Translations under genes and position numbers: made by a program | In this document: positions 27,576-35,530 of the stretch, piece by piece | How the letters are laid out: each line of letters opens with the position of its first letter | How positions within the stretch are numbered: the stretch's first letter is position 1 | Source: Sphingopyxis macrogoltabida | GTDB taxonomy: Bacteria > Pseudomonadota > Alphaproteobacteria > Sphingomonadales > Sphingomonadaceae | Assembly: GCF_001314325.1 (NCBI RefSeq) | Contig: NZ_CP009429.1 | Span: 2,604,501 to 2,668,500 of the forward strand | Direction: 5' to 3' | Length of the DNA stretch: 64,000 nt | Notes under the pieces: model-generated | What the model saw: only the letters and a program-made list of their open reading frames with translations | Database searches by the model: none | What the model was told of the DNA's origin: nothing

Positions 27576-27606
27576 TTGACAGATAAACTTAAATACCTAA
27601 GTATTT
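27576..27606. promoter_or_regulatory. TTGACA promoter element and island palindrome, site 3 (SDR / MFS operon)
   Basis: TTGACA at 27576-27581 is followed after 17 bases by AAGTAT, a possible -10 for the MFS operon. Overlapping it, TTAAATACCTAAGTAT (27589-27604) shares the CTAAGTAT half of the other island sites. Its left half is diverged (7 of 12 core matches), though AAATAC-CTAA-GTATTT at 27591-27606 is itself a palindrome. If bound, it would cover the -10 region. Confidence 0.5.
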
Positions 27607-27643
27607 TTTGACCGAGAAGACTCGTGCGTTTTTGGGGAGAGTT

Positions 27644-28939
27644 ATGACCGAAGCCACCGCGCTCAATGCCGGCGCCGCAGCGTCCGACAGCTGCCATGCG
27701 CTGCGCCGCAATGTCGCGCTCGCGATGCTGTTCGTGGTCGGCACGATCAACTTCGTCGACCGCCAATTGCTGTCGGTTCTGGTCGAACCGATCCGCGCCG
27801 AAATGGACTTCAGCGACACCCAGTTCGGGCTGCTGACCGGCCTCGCCTTCGCGCTTTTCTATGCCGCGATGGGGGTGCCGGTCGCGATGGTCGCCGACCG
27901 CTGGAACCGGGTCAAACTGATCGGCATCGCCTGCGTCGTGTGGAGCGGTTTCACCGCGGCCTGCGGCATGGTCTCCAACTTCTGGCAACTCGCGCTGATG
28001 CGCTTCGGGGTCGGCGCGGGCGAAGCGGGCGGCACCGCTCCGTCGTTGTCGGTCATCGCCGACTATTATCCGCCGGCACAGCGCCCGCTGGCGATCGGCC
28101 TCTTCACCTGCAACGGCCCGTTCGGCGTCTTCGTCGGCGCGACTTTCGGCGCGTGGGCGGCGGCCAATATCGGCTGGCGCAATGCCTTCATCGTGATCGG
28201 CATCGTCGGAATCCTCGTCGCACCGCTGCTGATCTGGCTCGTCCGGGAACCGGCACGCGGCGCGATGGACACGCACAAGCCCGCCGACGAAGCGCTTCCC
28301 TTCAGCCAGAGCCTCGCGATGTTCTGGCGCCGTCCGTCGCTGCGCATGGTGATGATCGGCAGCGGCCTCGCGGCTTTCGTCAGCTATGGCATGCTCAACT
28401 GGATCCCCGCCTTCCTGATGCGCACCCAGAAAATGCCGCTCGACGCCATGGCGACATATTTCGGGCCGGCCGCGGGGATCACCTTCGGCATCGGCATCCT
28501 CGGCGGCGGCTGGCTGGTCAGCCACCGCGCGAAGACATCGGCGCGCGCCTATGGCACCATTCCCGCGCTCGCCACCCTGGTGCTGATCCCGACCTTCATC
28601 GCCGCTTTGCTCGTCGATAGCTGGCAAGCCTCGCTCGCCCTGATGCTGATCCCGATGGCGGCCTGCACCGCTTACGTCGCCCCCGCCCTCGCACTGGTCC
28701 AGAACCTCACCCCGCCGCGCAGCCGCGCGACCGCCGCTGCGGTGCTGATGCTGATGTTCAACATCGTCGGCCTCGGTCTCGGGCCGCTGTTCGCGGGGAT
28801 CGTCAGCGACGCGCTCAAGCCCGCGCACGACGTCGACAGTCTGCGCTGGGCGCTGATGGCGCTGATGCCCTTCGCCGCCGCCGCGGGGATCGCGCAGTAC
28901 CGGATGACGCGCTATCTTGAGAAGGATTTCGCCGAATGA
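27644..28939 (+). CDS. MFS transporter, spinster-like
   Basis: A 431-residue, roughly 12-helix transporter. The first helix motif is NFVDRQLLSVLVEPIRAEM (about residues 29-47). The MFS loop FYAAMGVPVAMVADRWNRVKLI and the RFGVGAGEAGGTAPSLSVIADYYP segment are characteristic of spinster-like/ACS-type transporters seen in sphingomonad catabolic clusters. ATG 27644 follows GGGGAGAG and is preferred over 27608. The gene overlaps the next SDR by 4 bases. It likely imports an organic acid or aromatic substrate. Confidence 0.9.
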   Translation: MTEATALNAGAAASDSCHALRRNVALAMLFVVGTINFVDRQLLSVLVEPIRAEMDFSDTQFGLLTGLAFALFYAAMGVPVAMVADRWNRVKLIGIACVVWSGFTAACGMVSNFWQLALMRFGVGAGEAGGTAPSLSVIADYYPPAQRPLAIGLFTCNGPFGVFVGATFGAWAAANIGWRNAFIVIGIVGILVAPLLIWLVREPARGAMDTHKPADEALPFSQSLAMFWRRPSLRMVMIGSGLAAFVSYGMLNWIPAFLMRTQKMPLDAMATYFGPAAGITFGIGILGGGWLVSHRAKTSARAYGTIPALATLVLIPTFIAALLVDSWQASLALMLIPMAACTAYVAPALALVQNLTPPRSRATAAAVLMLMFNIVGLGLGPLFAGIVSDALKPAHDVDSLRWALMALMPFAAAAGIAQYRMTRYLEKDFAE

Positions 28940-29823
28940 CCGACGTCGCTGGCAAGACCGCCTTCATCACCGGCGGCGCAAGCGGGCTCGGCCTCGCCAC
29001 CGCAAAGGCGCTCGCCGCAAAAGGTGCCGCGGTGATCCTCGCCGACATCGACGGAGTGGGCGCCGAGGCTGCCGCCGCAGACCTGCGCCGCGACGGCGCC
29101 AACGCCCTCGGCCTTCAGCTCGACGTCACCAGCGAGGAGAGCTGGGCCGAAGCGGGCGCCAAGGCGCGCGATTTCGGCCCGGTCCGCATATTGTTCAGCA
29201 ACGCCGGGGTCGGCGGCGGTTCGGGTCCGTTCGAGCAATATGACACCGACGTCTGGCGCTGGAACTATGCGGTCAACGCGCACGCGCATCTCTATGCCTG
29301 CCGCACCTTCCTCGGCGAGATGAAGGCATCGGGCGAGCCGAGCCATCTGGTCATCACCAGCTCGATGGTCGCGATCGTCCCGCCGCCGATCTCGGTCGCC
29401 TATATCAGCTCCAAATACGCAACGCTCGGCATCGCGATGGCGCTACGCAACGAACTCGCCGAAAGCTGCGTCGACATTTCGGTGCTGATGCCCGGCATGT
29501 CGGCGACGCGGATCGTCGAGACGACACGCGACCTCCGCCCGGTCGAGGTCGAGGTCGGCAAGGCCGCGGCAACCAGCCAGGCGATGCAGGGCGTGCTCGC
29601 GGGCGGCATGTCGCCGGACCGGATCGGCGCGCGTGTCGTGCAGGCGATCGAAAACGGCGATTACTGGATCTTCACCCACCCCGAATGGAAGGCGATGGCC
29701 GAACTGGTGACTCAGGACATGCTGGCGTCCTTCGGTCCTTCGGCCGATCCGGGGTACAAGGGCGACGATATCGACGGGCTGATCGCGGCCAACGGCGGCC
29801 GCATGTTCGGCGCGAAAGCTTAA
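28936..29823 (+). CDS. Short-chain dehydrogenase/reductase
   Basis: A 295-residue SDR. It has the TGGASGLG cofactor loop at about residues 12-19, LADIDG after strand 2, SNAGVGGGSG, and the catalytic ITSSM...YISSK pair. It is longer than a minimal SDR because of a C-terminal extension (EWKAMAELVTQDML to the end). It is the second gene of a tight operon (MFS, SDR, SnoaL, CMD, SMP-30) and overlaps the MFS gene by 4 bases. It should oxidise or reduce a hydroxyl/keto group. Confidence 0.9.
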   Translation: MTDVAGKTAFITGGASGLGLATAKALAAKGAAVILADIDGVGAEAAAADLRRDGANALGLQLDVTSEESWAEAGAKARDFGPVRILFSNAGVGGGSGPFEQYDTDVWRWNYAVNAHAHLYACRTFLGEMKASGEPSHLVITSSMVAIVPPPISVAYISSKYATLGIAMALRNELAESCVDISVLMPGMSATRIVETTRDLRPVEVEVGKAAATSQAMQGVLAGGMSPDRIGARVVQAIENGDYWIFTHPEWKAMAELVTQDMLASFGPSADPGYKGDDIDGLIAANGGRMFGAKA

Positions 29824-29834
29824 GGAGCAGACAC

Positions 29835-30230
29835 ATGGCAGAACAGGACGACATCCGCGCGATGGCGCAGCGTTTCTTCGACGCGATCGAGGCGGGCGAT
29901 ATCGAGACGATGCGCGGCAGCTTCACCCCCGATGCCGAAATCTGGCACAACACCGACGAGCTGATCGTCACCCGCGACCAGACCGCGCAGACGCTGACCG
30001 GCATGGTCGCGCGGATCAAGGACCGCGAATATGCCGACCGCCGGCTCACCACCTTCCCCGGCGGCTTCGTCCAGCAGCATGTCCTGAAAGGCCGCCGCGT
30101 CCATGACGACGGCGAAGTCCGCCTGCCCTGCGCCATCGTCTGCAAGGTCGCGGACGGCAAGATCACCCGCCTCGACGAATATTTCGACAGCGCGCACGTC
30201 GCCGAGTTCCGCAAATTCGCCAACGCCTGA
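29835..30230 (+). CDS. SnoaL-like domain protein
   Basis: A 131-residue NTF2-like protein. It has MAQRFFDAIEAGDIETMRGSFTPDAEIWHN (residues 10-39), the pattern of the SnoaL_2 family, and closes with KITRLDEYFDSAHVAEF. It starts 11 bases after the SDR stop behind AAGGAG. The family includes limonene-epoxide-hydrolase-like and ketosteroid-isomerase-like enzymes as well as non-enzymatic proteins, so the function is open. Its place between an SDR and a CMD-family protein suggests an isomerase or hydratase step. Confidence 0.85.
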   Translation: MAEQDDIRAMAQRFFDAIEAGDIETMRGSFTPDAEIWHNTDELIVTRDQTAQTLTGMVARIKDREYADRRLTTFPGGFVQQHVLKGRRVHDDGEVRLPCAIVCKVADGKITRLDEYFDSAHVAEFRKFANA

Positions 30231-30240
30231 GGAGTTAGCC

Positions 30241-30888
30241 ATGCCCGTCCTGCGCCAGGTTCCCCGCTCGGAAGTTACCGACGAGACCGTCACCGCTTAT
30301 TACAACCGTCTGTTCGGCGACCGCGACCCCGTCGCCGAACCCGGCACCGCGACCGGCACGCCCGGCGACTGGTGGACCGTTTTCGCGCTGTCGCCCGACA
30401 TCTTCGAACATGCGGTCAAGGGTTTCGCCGTTTATCGCAACCCCGCGCGCACGATCGATCCGGTGCTGCGCGAACTCGGCCAGACCCGCGCCGGCTGGGT
30501 CAAGGGCAGTCAGTTCGTCTTTTCGCAGCATTGCAAGTCGCTGCGCGGCCTCGGCGTCAGCGAAGAGAAGATCGCCGCCATTGCCTATTGGACCGTCGCC
30601 GACTGCTATAACGAACAGGAACGCGCGGTGCTCGCCTATGCCGACTGCCTGAGCCAGGCCGGCGGGCGCGTCCCGCTCGAGGTGTTCGACAAGCTCAAGA
30701 CCTTCTGGAACGACGAGCAGATCTTCGAATTCACCTACATCACCTGCCTCTACGACATGCATGCGGTGATCACCCGCGCGCTGCGCATGGAATATGACGC
30801 GCGCGAAGACCCGATCGTCGAAGTCGCGGCGCCCGAAGGCTTCAGCGCCGCCGACTTCCTCAGCGCCCCACGCCCCGCGAACGGCTGA
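30241..30888 (+). CDS. Carboxymuconolactone decarboxylase-family protein
   Basis: A 215-residue, all-helical CMD/AhpD-like protein. The core element WVKGSQFVFSQHCKSLRGLG (about residues 87-106) corresponds to the AhpD-type helix, but only one cysteine is present instead of CxxC. A peroxiredoxin-reductase role is therefore unlikely. EQERAVLAYADCLSQ follows, as is common in this family. It starts 10 bases after the SnoaL gene and overlaps the SMP-30 gene by one base (TGATG). A lactone decarboxylase role next to a lactonase is plausible but unproven. Confidence 0.83.
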   Translation: MPVLRQVPRSEVTDETVTAYYNRLFGDRDPVAEPGTATGTPGDWWTVFALSPDIFEHAVKGFAVYRNPARTIDPVLRELGQTRAGWVKGSQFVFSQHCKSLRGLGVSEEKIAAIAYWTVADCYNEQERAVLAYADCLSQAGGRVPLEVFDKLKTFWNDEQIFEFTYITCLYDMHAVITRALRMEYDAREDPIVEVAAPEGFSAADFLSAPRPANG

Positions 30889-31802
30889 TGAGCGATTACG
30901 GCGCCCCCGAGGTCGTCGCGACGGGCCTTCGCTTTCCCGAAGGCCCGGTGCCGATGCCCGACGGATCGGTGCTGCTCGTCGAGATCGCGCGCGGCACACT
31001 GACCCGCGTCGCGCCCGACGGGTCGCTGTCGGTCGTCGCCGAACCCGGCGGCGGGCCGAACGGGCTCGCGATCGGCCCCGACGGCGGCGCCTATGTCTGC
31101 AACAATGGCGGCTTCCAGTGGATCGAGGCCGGCGACCTGCTCTTTCCCGGCCATGCCGCCAACCCCGATGCCTGCGGATCGATCCAGCGCGTCGATCTTG
31201 CGACCGGCGCCGTGACGACGCTCTACGACAGCTTCGAAGGCGAACGGCTGAAAGGCCCGAACGATATCGTCTTCGACGCGGACGGCGGTTTCTGGTTCAC
31301 CGATCATGGGCAGGTGCGCGGCACCGGCCGCGATCATGGCGCGATCTATCACGCTGCCGCCGACGGATCGAAGATCACGCGCCAGCGCGCCGAGATGATG
31401 GGGCCCAACGGCATCGGCCTGTCGCCCGACGGCAAGACGCTCTATGCCAGCGAGACGATGACCGCGCGCGTCTGGGCGATGGACATCGTCGCGCCCGGCA
31501 CGCTCGCACCGCCGCCGCCATGGGCGCCCGGCCGCTTCATCGGCACGCCGCCGGCCTTTCGCTTGCTCGACAGCCTCGCCGTCGAGGAAAGCGGCCGCAT
31601 CTGCGTCGGCACGATGGTCGAGGGCGGGATCACCGTCTTCGACCCCGACGGGCGCGCGTCCGAGTTCGTGCCGCTGCCCGACATCGGGATCACCAACATC
31701 GCCTTCGGCGGCGCCGACCGCCGCGATGCCTATATCACCGCATCGACCACCGGCACCCTTTACCGCGTCCGCTGGCCGCGACCGGGCCTGCGATTGCATT
31801 AA
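30888..31802 (+). CDS. SMP-30/gluconolactonase-family lactonase
   Basis: A six-bladed propeller of 304 residues. The metal-site glutamate is in GLRFPEGPV (residues 12-20), the asparagine in KGPNDIVFDADGGFWFTD and the aspartate in GPNGIGLSPDGKTLY. This gives the divalent-metal ligands of SMP-30-type lactonases. It should open a sugar- or aromatic-derived lactone. It is the last gene of the MFS-SDR-SnoaL-CMD-SMP30 operon and follows the CMD-family gene with a TGATG overlap. Confidence 0.9.
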   Translation: MSDYGAPEVVATGLRFPEGPVPMPDGSVLLVEIARGTLTRVAPDGSLSVVAEPGGGPNGLAIGPDGGAYVCNNGGFQWIEAGDLLFPGHAANPDACGSIQRVDLATGAVTTLYDSFEGERLKGPNDIVFDADGGFWFTDHGQVRGTGRDHGAIYHAAADGSKITRQRAEMMGPNGIGLSPDGKTLYASETMTARVWAMDIVAPGTLAPPPPWAPGRFIGTPPAFRLLDSLAVEESGRICVGTMVEGGITVFDPDGRASEFVPLPDIGITNIAFGGADRRDAYITASTTGTLYRVRWPRPGLRLH

Positions 31803-31865
31803 TCGTCAACTTAATTGACAGTTATTGCCTCCTATGCTAGGAAAGACTCAAGGAAGAGGATGGGC

Positions 31866-32483
31866 ATGAAATTCTATAACTCAATCGGCCCCAACCCGCG
31901 CGTCGTGAAGCTGTTCATGGCCGAAAAGGGTATCGAGATTCCCGAGGTCATAATCGACCTGCGCGGCGGCGAGAACCGCCGGGCACCCTATAATGTCGAG
32001 GTCAATCCCGCGGGCCAGACCCCGGCGCTCGCACTCGACGACGGCAGCGTCCTCACCGAAATCACCGCGATCTGCGAATATCTGGAAGAGCGTTTTCCCG
32101 AAACGCCGCTGATCGGCAGCACGGCGGAGGAGCGCGCGAACACCCGGATGTGGACCCGCCGGGTCGATATCAAGATCTGCGAGCCGCTGACCAACGGCTT
32201 CCGCTTTGCCGAAGGCCTGCCGCTGTTCGAGCCGCGGATGCGCTGCCTGCCCGAAGCGGCGGCGGGGCTGAAGGCCATCGCGCAGGACGGCATCGCCTGG
32301 CTCGATCCGCTCATCGCGGGCCGCGATTTCATCGCCGGCGACACGCTGTCGCTCGCCGACCTGCTGCTCTTCGCCTTCCTCGATTTCGGCGTGTCGGTCG
32401 GCCAGCCGGTCGACCCCGCCTTCGCCAACGTCAATGGCTGGTACGAACGGATGAAGGCCCGCCCCAGCGCCAACCCCAACTGA
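31866..32483 (+). CDS. Glutathione S-transferase
   Basis: A 205-residue GST of a different branch from the Nu-like ones. It starts MKFYNSIGPNPRVVKLFMAEKG, with NPAGQTPAL (cis-Pro) and LTEITAICEYLEERFP (glutathione-binding region); the C-terminal domain has DTLSLADLLLF. ATG 31866 is chosen over 31860 because AGGAAGAGG then has normal spacing. It pairs with a VOC-family protein 24 bases downstream and is separated from the operon before it by a 63-base gap containing TTGACA (31815-31820). A detoxification or thioether-cleavage role is possible. Confidence 0.88.
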   Translation: MKFYNSIGPNPRVVKLFMAEKGIEIPEVIIDLRGGENRRAPYNVEVNPAGQTPALALDDGSVLTEITAICEYLEERFPETPLIGSTAEERANTRMWTRRVDIKICEPLTNGFRFAEGLPLFEPRMRCLPEAAAGLKAIAQDGIAWLDPLIAGRDFIAGDTLSLADLLLFAFLDFGVSVGQPVDPAFANVNGWYERMKARPSANPN

Positions 32484-32507
32484 GTTTATGAAAATAGGAG
32501 ACGGATC

Positions 32508-33101
32508 ATGGCTGCAACCAACAACGAATTCGAATTCCTCGGCGTCAACCACCTCGCGCTCGTGTGCAAGGATATGGCAAAGACGGTCGAATTCTACCGC
32601 GACATCCTCGGCATGCCGCTGACCAAGACGATCGACCTGCCGGGCGGACGCGGCCAGCATTTCTTCTTCGACATCGGCAACGGCGATAGCCTCGCCTTCT
32701 TCTGGTTCCCCGAAGCGCCCGAGGCAGTTCCGGGCATTTCCGCCCCCGCCGCGCTGCCGACGCAGGGCAGCTTCATCTCGGCGCACGGGTCGATGAACCA
32801 TATCGCGATCAACGTCCGCGCCGACAAGTTCGACGATTATTACAACCGGCTGGTGGAAAAGGGCATCAACGTCAGCAAGGTCCTGAACCACGACGACAGC
32901 CCGATGCAGTCGACCGACGAACTCCACCCCGGCGTGTTCGTCCGCTCGGTCTATTTCTTCGACCCCGACGGCGTCTGCCTCGAATTCGCAGCATGGACCA
33001 AGGAGTTCGACGAGAGCGACGTCGCGCACGATCCGGTGCAGGCCGACGGGACGAAGCGCGAAGGCTTCATCACCGGCCGCACCCCGGTGCTCGCCGAATA
33101 A
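32508..33101 (+). CDS. VOC-superfamily (glyoxalase/extradiol dioxygenase fold) protein
   Basis: A 197-residue protein with two beta-alpha-beta-beta-beta modules. Module one is VNHLALVCKDMAKTVEFYRDILG (residues 13-35); module two is MNHIAINVRADKFDDYYNRL, followed by YFFDPDGVCLEF. His15, His at about 103 and Glu at about 163 occupy the usual metal-ligand positions. Members include glyoxalase I, ring-cleavage dioxygenases and thiol transferases. Pairing with a GST favours a glutathione-linked reaction, which is inference. The gene ends 26 bases before a strong terminator. Confidence 0.87.
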   Translation: MAATNNEFEFLGVNHLALVCKDMAKTVEFYRDILGMPLTKTIDLPGGRGQHFFFDIGNGDSLAFFWFPEAPEAVPGISAPAALPTQGSFISAHGSMNHIAINVRADKFDDYYNRLVEKGINVSKVLNHDDSPMQSTDELHPGVFVRSVYFFDPDGVCLEFAAWTKEFDESDVAHDPVQADGTKREGFITGRTPVLAE

Positions 33102-33127
33102 CAAGTGTTTCTACTGGGAAGCACTCC

Positions 33128-33158
33128 GGCCCGGCGGCACAACCGCCGGGCCTTTTTT
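33128..33158 (+). terminator. Intrinsic terminator
   Basis: A perfect 10-bp stem (GGCCCGGCGG with CCGCCGGGCC), a 5-base loop and a TTTTTT run: a textbook rho-independent terminator. It closes the GST-VOC transcription unit 26 bases after its stop. Confidence 0.93.
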
Positions 33159-33222
33159 GCGACCTTGTCGCGGCCGGACGAAAGCGCGATAGGATGCCGG
33201 CAACCAACGGAAAGGTCCGGCC

Positions 33223-33855
33223 ATGAGCGAACTGACCATCTGGACCTATGACTGGGTGCCGGAAATGCCGCGAGGGTTCGTCCGCGACCTGCGGCTCCGC
33301 TGGGCGTGCGAAGAGGCGGGGCTTCCCTATAGCGTCCGTACCGTCGCGTTCGACGATCGCGCGACCAATCATCTGGAACAGCAACCCTTCGGCCAGGTGC
33401 CGTTCCTCAGCGACGGCGAGGTCGAGATATTCGAGAGCGGTGCCGGACTGCTCCATCTCGCACGCAAAAGCGAACGGCTGATGCCCGGAGACACGGCGGG
33501 CGAAGCCGAAACGGTGCAATGGACGATCGCCGCGCTCAATTCGATCGAGATGGTCTCGGTCCCGTGGTGGTTTCTGAAAATCTCGGGCGATGCCGACAAC
33601 AAGCTGGCCGGATGGCTGACCATGCGCCTTGGCCAACTCGAGGACATATTGCGCGAACGCGAGTGGCTGGCGGCCGGGCGCTTCACCGTCGCCGACCTGC
33701 TGATGGCCGATGTACTGCGCGTTGCCGATGTCCGCGCGTTCGGCGACCGGCCCGCGACCGAAGCCTATGTCGCACGGATCACCGGCCGTTCCGCCTTCCG
33801 GAAAGCCTATGCCGACCAGATCGGCCATTTCGAGGCGGCCGATGCCCGGCGCTGA
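33223..33855 (+). CDS. Glutathione S-transferase family protein
   Basis: A 210-residue GST with an unusual N-terminus (LTIWTYDWVPEMPRGFVRDLRL). It has QQPFGQVPFL with the cis-proline, EIFESGAGLLHLARKS as glutathione-binding helix, and a C-terminal ...AAGRFTVADLLMADVLR. It is a single-gene unit with its own upstream gap, convergent with the AMP-ligase gene 12 bases away. It is the fifth GST within 13 kb. The substrate is unknown. Confidence 0.87.
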   Translation: MSELTIWTYDWVPEMPRGFVRDLRLRWACEEAGLPYSVRTVAFDDRATNHLEQQPFGQVPFLSDGEVEIFESGAGLLHLARKSERLMPGDTAGEAETVQWTIAALNSIEMVSVPWWFLKISGDADNKLAGWLTMRLGQLEDILREREWLAAGRFTVADLLMADVLRVADVRAFGDRPATEAYVARITGRSAFRKAYADQIGHFEAADARR

Positions 33856-33867
33856 AGCCCCCTCGTT

Positions 33868-35433
33868 TCACCCCACCGCGCGGTCGCGCCCTTCCCAATA
33901 GGGCGCGCGCAATTCGCGGCGCAGCACCTTGCCCAACGGGTTGCGCGGCAGCGCATCGATATAGTCGACCCGCTTCGGCGCTTTGTACGCCGCGATCCGC
34001 TCGCGCGCCCAGGCGATGACATCCGCGGGTTCGGGACGGAGGTCCGCCGACGCCACCACCAGCGCCATCACCGCCTCGCCCCATTTGTCGTCGGGGATGC
34101 CGATCACCGCGACATCGGCGACGCCGGGGCACCCCATGATCGCGCTTTCGACCTCGGCCGGATAGACATTCTCGCCCCCCGACACGATCATGTCCTTGAT
34201 CCGGTCGTGAACATAATAAAAGCCGTCGGCATCGCGGTAGCCGACGTCGCCGGTGTGGAGCCAGCCCCCAGCAAGCGTTTCCTCGGTTGCCGCGGCGCGG
34301 TTCCAATATTCCTTCATCACGATGCCGCCGCGGATCGCGATCTCGCCGATCTCGCCCTCGCCGAGTTCGTTGCCCTCGCTATCGAGGATCGCCATCGCCG
34401 CCCCCGGCCACGGCTGGCCGCAAGACGTCAGCTTGCCGGGCAGGTCATGCGCGGCCGGCGACAGATAGGAACCGCCGCCGGCGGATTCGGTCATGCCATA
34501 GAATTGCACGAAGTCACAGCCGAAGGTCGCCCGCGCGCGGCGCAGCACATCCTCGGCGATCGGCGAAGCGCCGTAAGCGATCGACTTGAGCTCCGGATAC
34601 GCCGCCCCGTCCGCATCGGGCTGGAGCAGCATCATCTGGATCATCGCCGGGGCGAGGAAAGCATGCGCGACATCTTCCTCGCGCAGCATGCGGATCGCGT
34701 CGGGTGCGGTGAAATCCTTGACCAGCACCAGCCGCCCGCCCTGCGCCAATCCCGAGAAACTGACGTTCGTCCCCGCGACGTGGAACAGCGGCATGACGAT
34801 CATCACCGTCTCGTCCTCGCCGTAGGCGAAGCCGTCGACCTCGGTCGCGGCCTCGAGGAAGGTCCGGTAATTGGCGTTGGTCAGCACGACGCCCTTGGGC
34901 AGGCCCGTCGTCCCGCTGGTGTAGAGCTGGAGCACATCGTCGGCGAGCTGCGGCACGTCGGCGGGCGGCGCGTCGGACGCGCCCGCCAGCCACGCCTCGA
35001 ACGGTTCGAACGCCGGGTGCGCCCCGTACAGGGCGATCAGCCGCGGCGGCGAAGCCAGCCCCGCGACCGCAGCCAGCGCGCAATCGAAGAAATCCTCGCC
35101 AACGAACAGCAATTTCGGCCCCGCATCGCCGAGAATGAAGCCGATCTCGCCCGGCGCCAGACGGCAATTGATCGGCGCGAAGCAGGCCCGCGCCCGTGCG
35201 GTGCCGAAGAACAGCGGATACCAGCCGTCATGATTCTTGGTCAGCGCCGAGACCCGGTCGCCCGGCGCGATGCCAGAGGCGATCAGGGCGTTCGCAACGC
35301 GGTTCGACCGCGCATCGAGTTCGGCGAAACTCGTCTCGCGCGCCCCGAACTTTACCGCAGTCGCCTGCCCCCGCGCCCGCGCCTGCGCCGCCGGTATGTC
35401 GGCCAGCGTCCGGATGGCGTCCAGATCGATCAT
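33868..35433 (-). CDS. AMP-dependent acyl-CoA synthetase
   Basis: A 521-residue adenylating ligase. It has YTSGTTGLPKGVVLT (about residues 170-184), FYGMTESAG, GWLHTGDVGYRD, and the hinge and catalytic C-terminus KDMIVSGGENVYPAEVE...RNPLGKVLRRELR. ATG 35433 follows GGGGAGAG and gives the normal N-terminus; longer reading frames enter the promoter region. It diverges from the MetE-like gene with an island palindrome between them. It should activate an aromatic or medium-chain acid; substrate specificity is not readable. Confidence 0.92.
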   Translation of the reverse strand: MIDLDAIRTLADIPAAQARARGQATAVKFGARETSFAELDARSNRVANALIASGIAPGDRVSALTKNHDGWYPLFFGTARARACFAPINCRLAPGEIGFILGDAGPKLLFVGEDFFDCALAAVAGLASPPRLIALYGAHPAFEPFEAWLAGASDAPPADVPQLADDVLQLYTSGTTGLPKGVVLTNANYRTFLEAATEVDGFAYGEDETVMIVMPLFHVAGTNVSFSGLAQGGRLVLVKDFTAPDAIRMLREEDVAHAFLAPAMIQMMLLQPDADGAAYPELKSIAYGASPIAEDVLRRARATFGCDFVQFYGMTESAGGGSYLSPAAHDLPGKLTSCGQPWPGAAMAILDSEGNELGEGEIGEIAIRGGIVMKEYWNRAAATEETLAGGWLHTGDVGYRDADGFYYVHDRIKDMIVSGGENVYPAEVESAIMGCPGVADVAVIGIPDDKWGEAVMALVVASADLRPEPADVIAWARERIAAYKAPKRVDYIDALPRNPLGKVLRRELRAPYWEGRDRAVG

Positions 35434-35480
35434 TTCGCTCTCCCCAATTCCATTTCGCGCTCCTGTTTCGCTTGAATTAG

Positions 35481-35496
35481 ATAGAATACTAAGTAA
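35481..35496. promoter_or_regulatory. Island palindrome, site 4 (acyl-CoA synthetase / MetE-like)
   Basis: ATAGAATACTAAGTAA matches the core at 10 of 12 positions. It sits in the 97-base divergent region, 48 bases from the ligase start and 34 from the MetE-like start, well placed to control both directions. Confidence 0.65.
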
Positions 35497-35530
35497 ATAC
35501 TGGCCAGCCTGAAAATCGAGAGGATTGGCC

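Noticed and set aside
26768..28828. 686-residue SDR fusion on the minus strand
   Set aside because: Only the C-terminal 255 residues match an SDR; the rest is antisense to the MFS gene. The start at 27535 is normal.
31815..31843. Promoter with TTGACA before the GST-VOC unit, and a palindrome-like CCTATGCTAGG
   Set aside because: The -10 spacing is poor (12 bases to TATGCT; TAGGAA at 17 is weak) and the palindrome matches only about 8 of 12 core bases, so it was not listed as a separate site.
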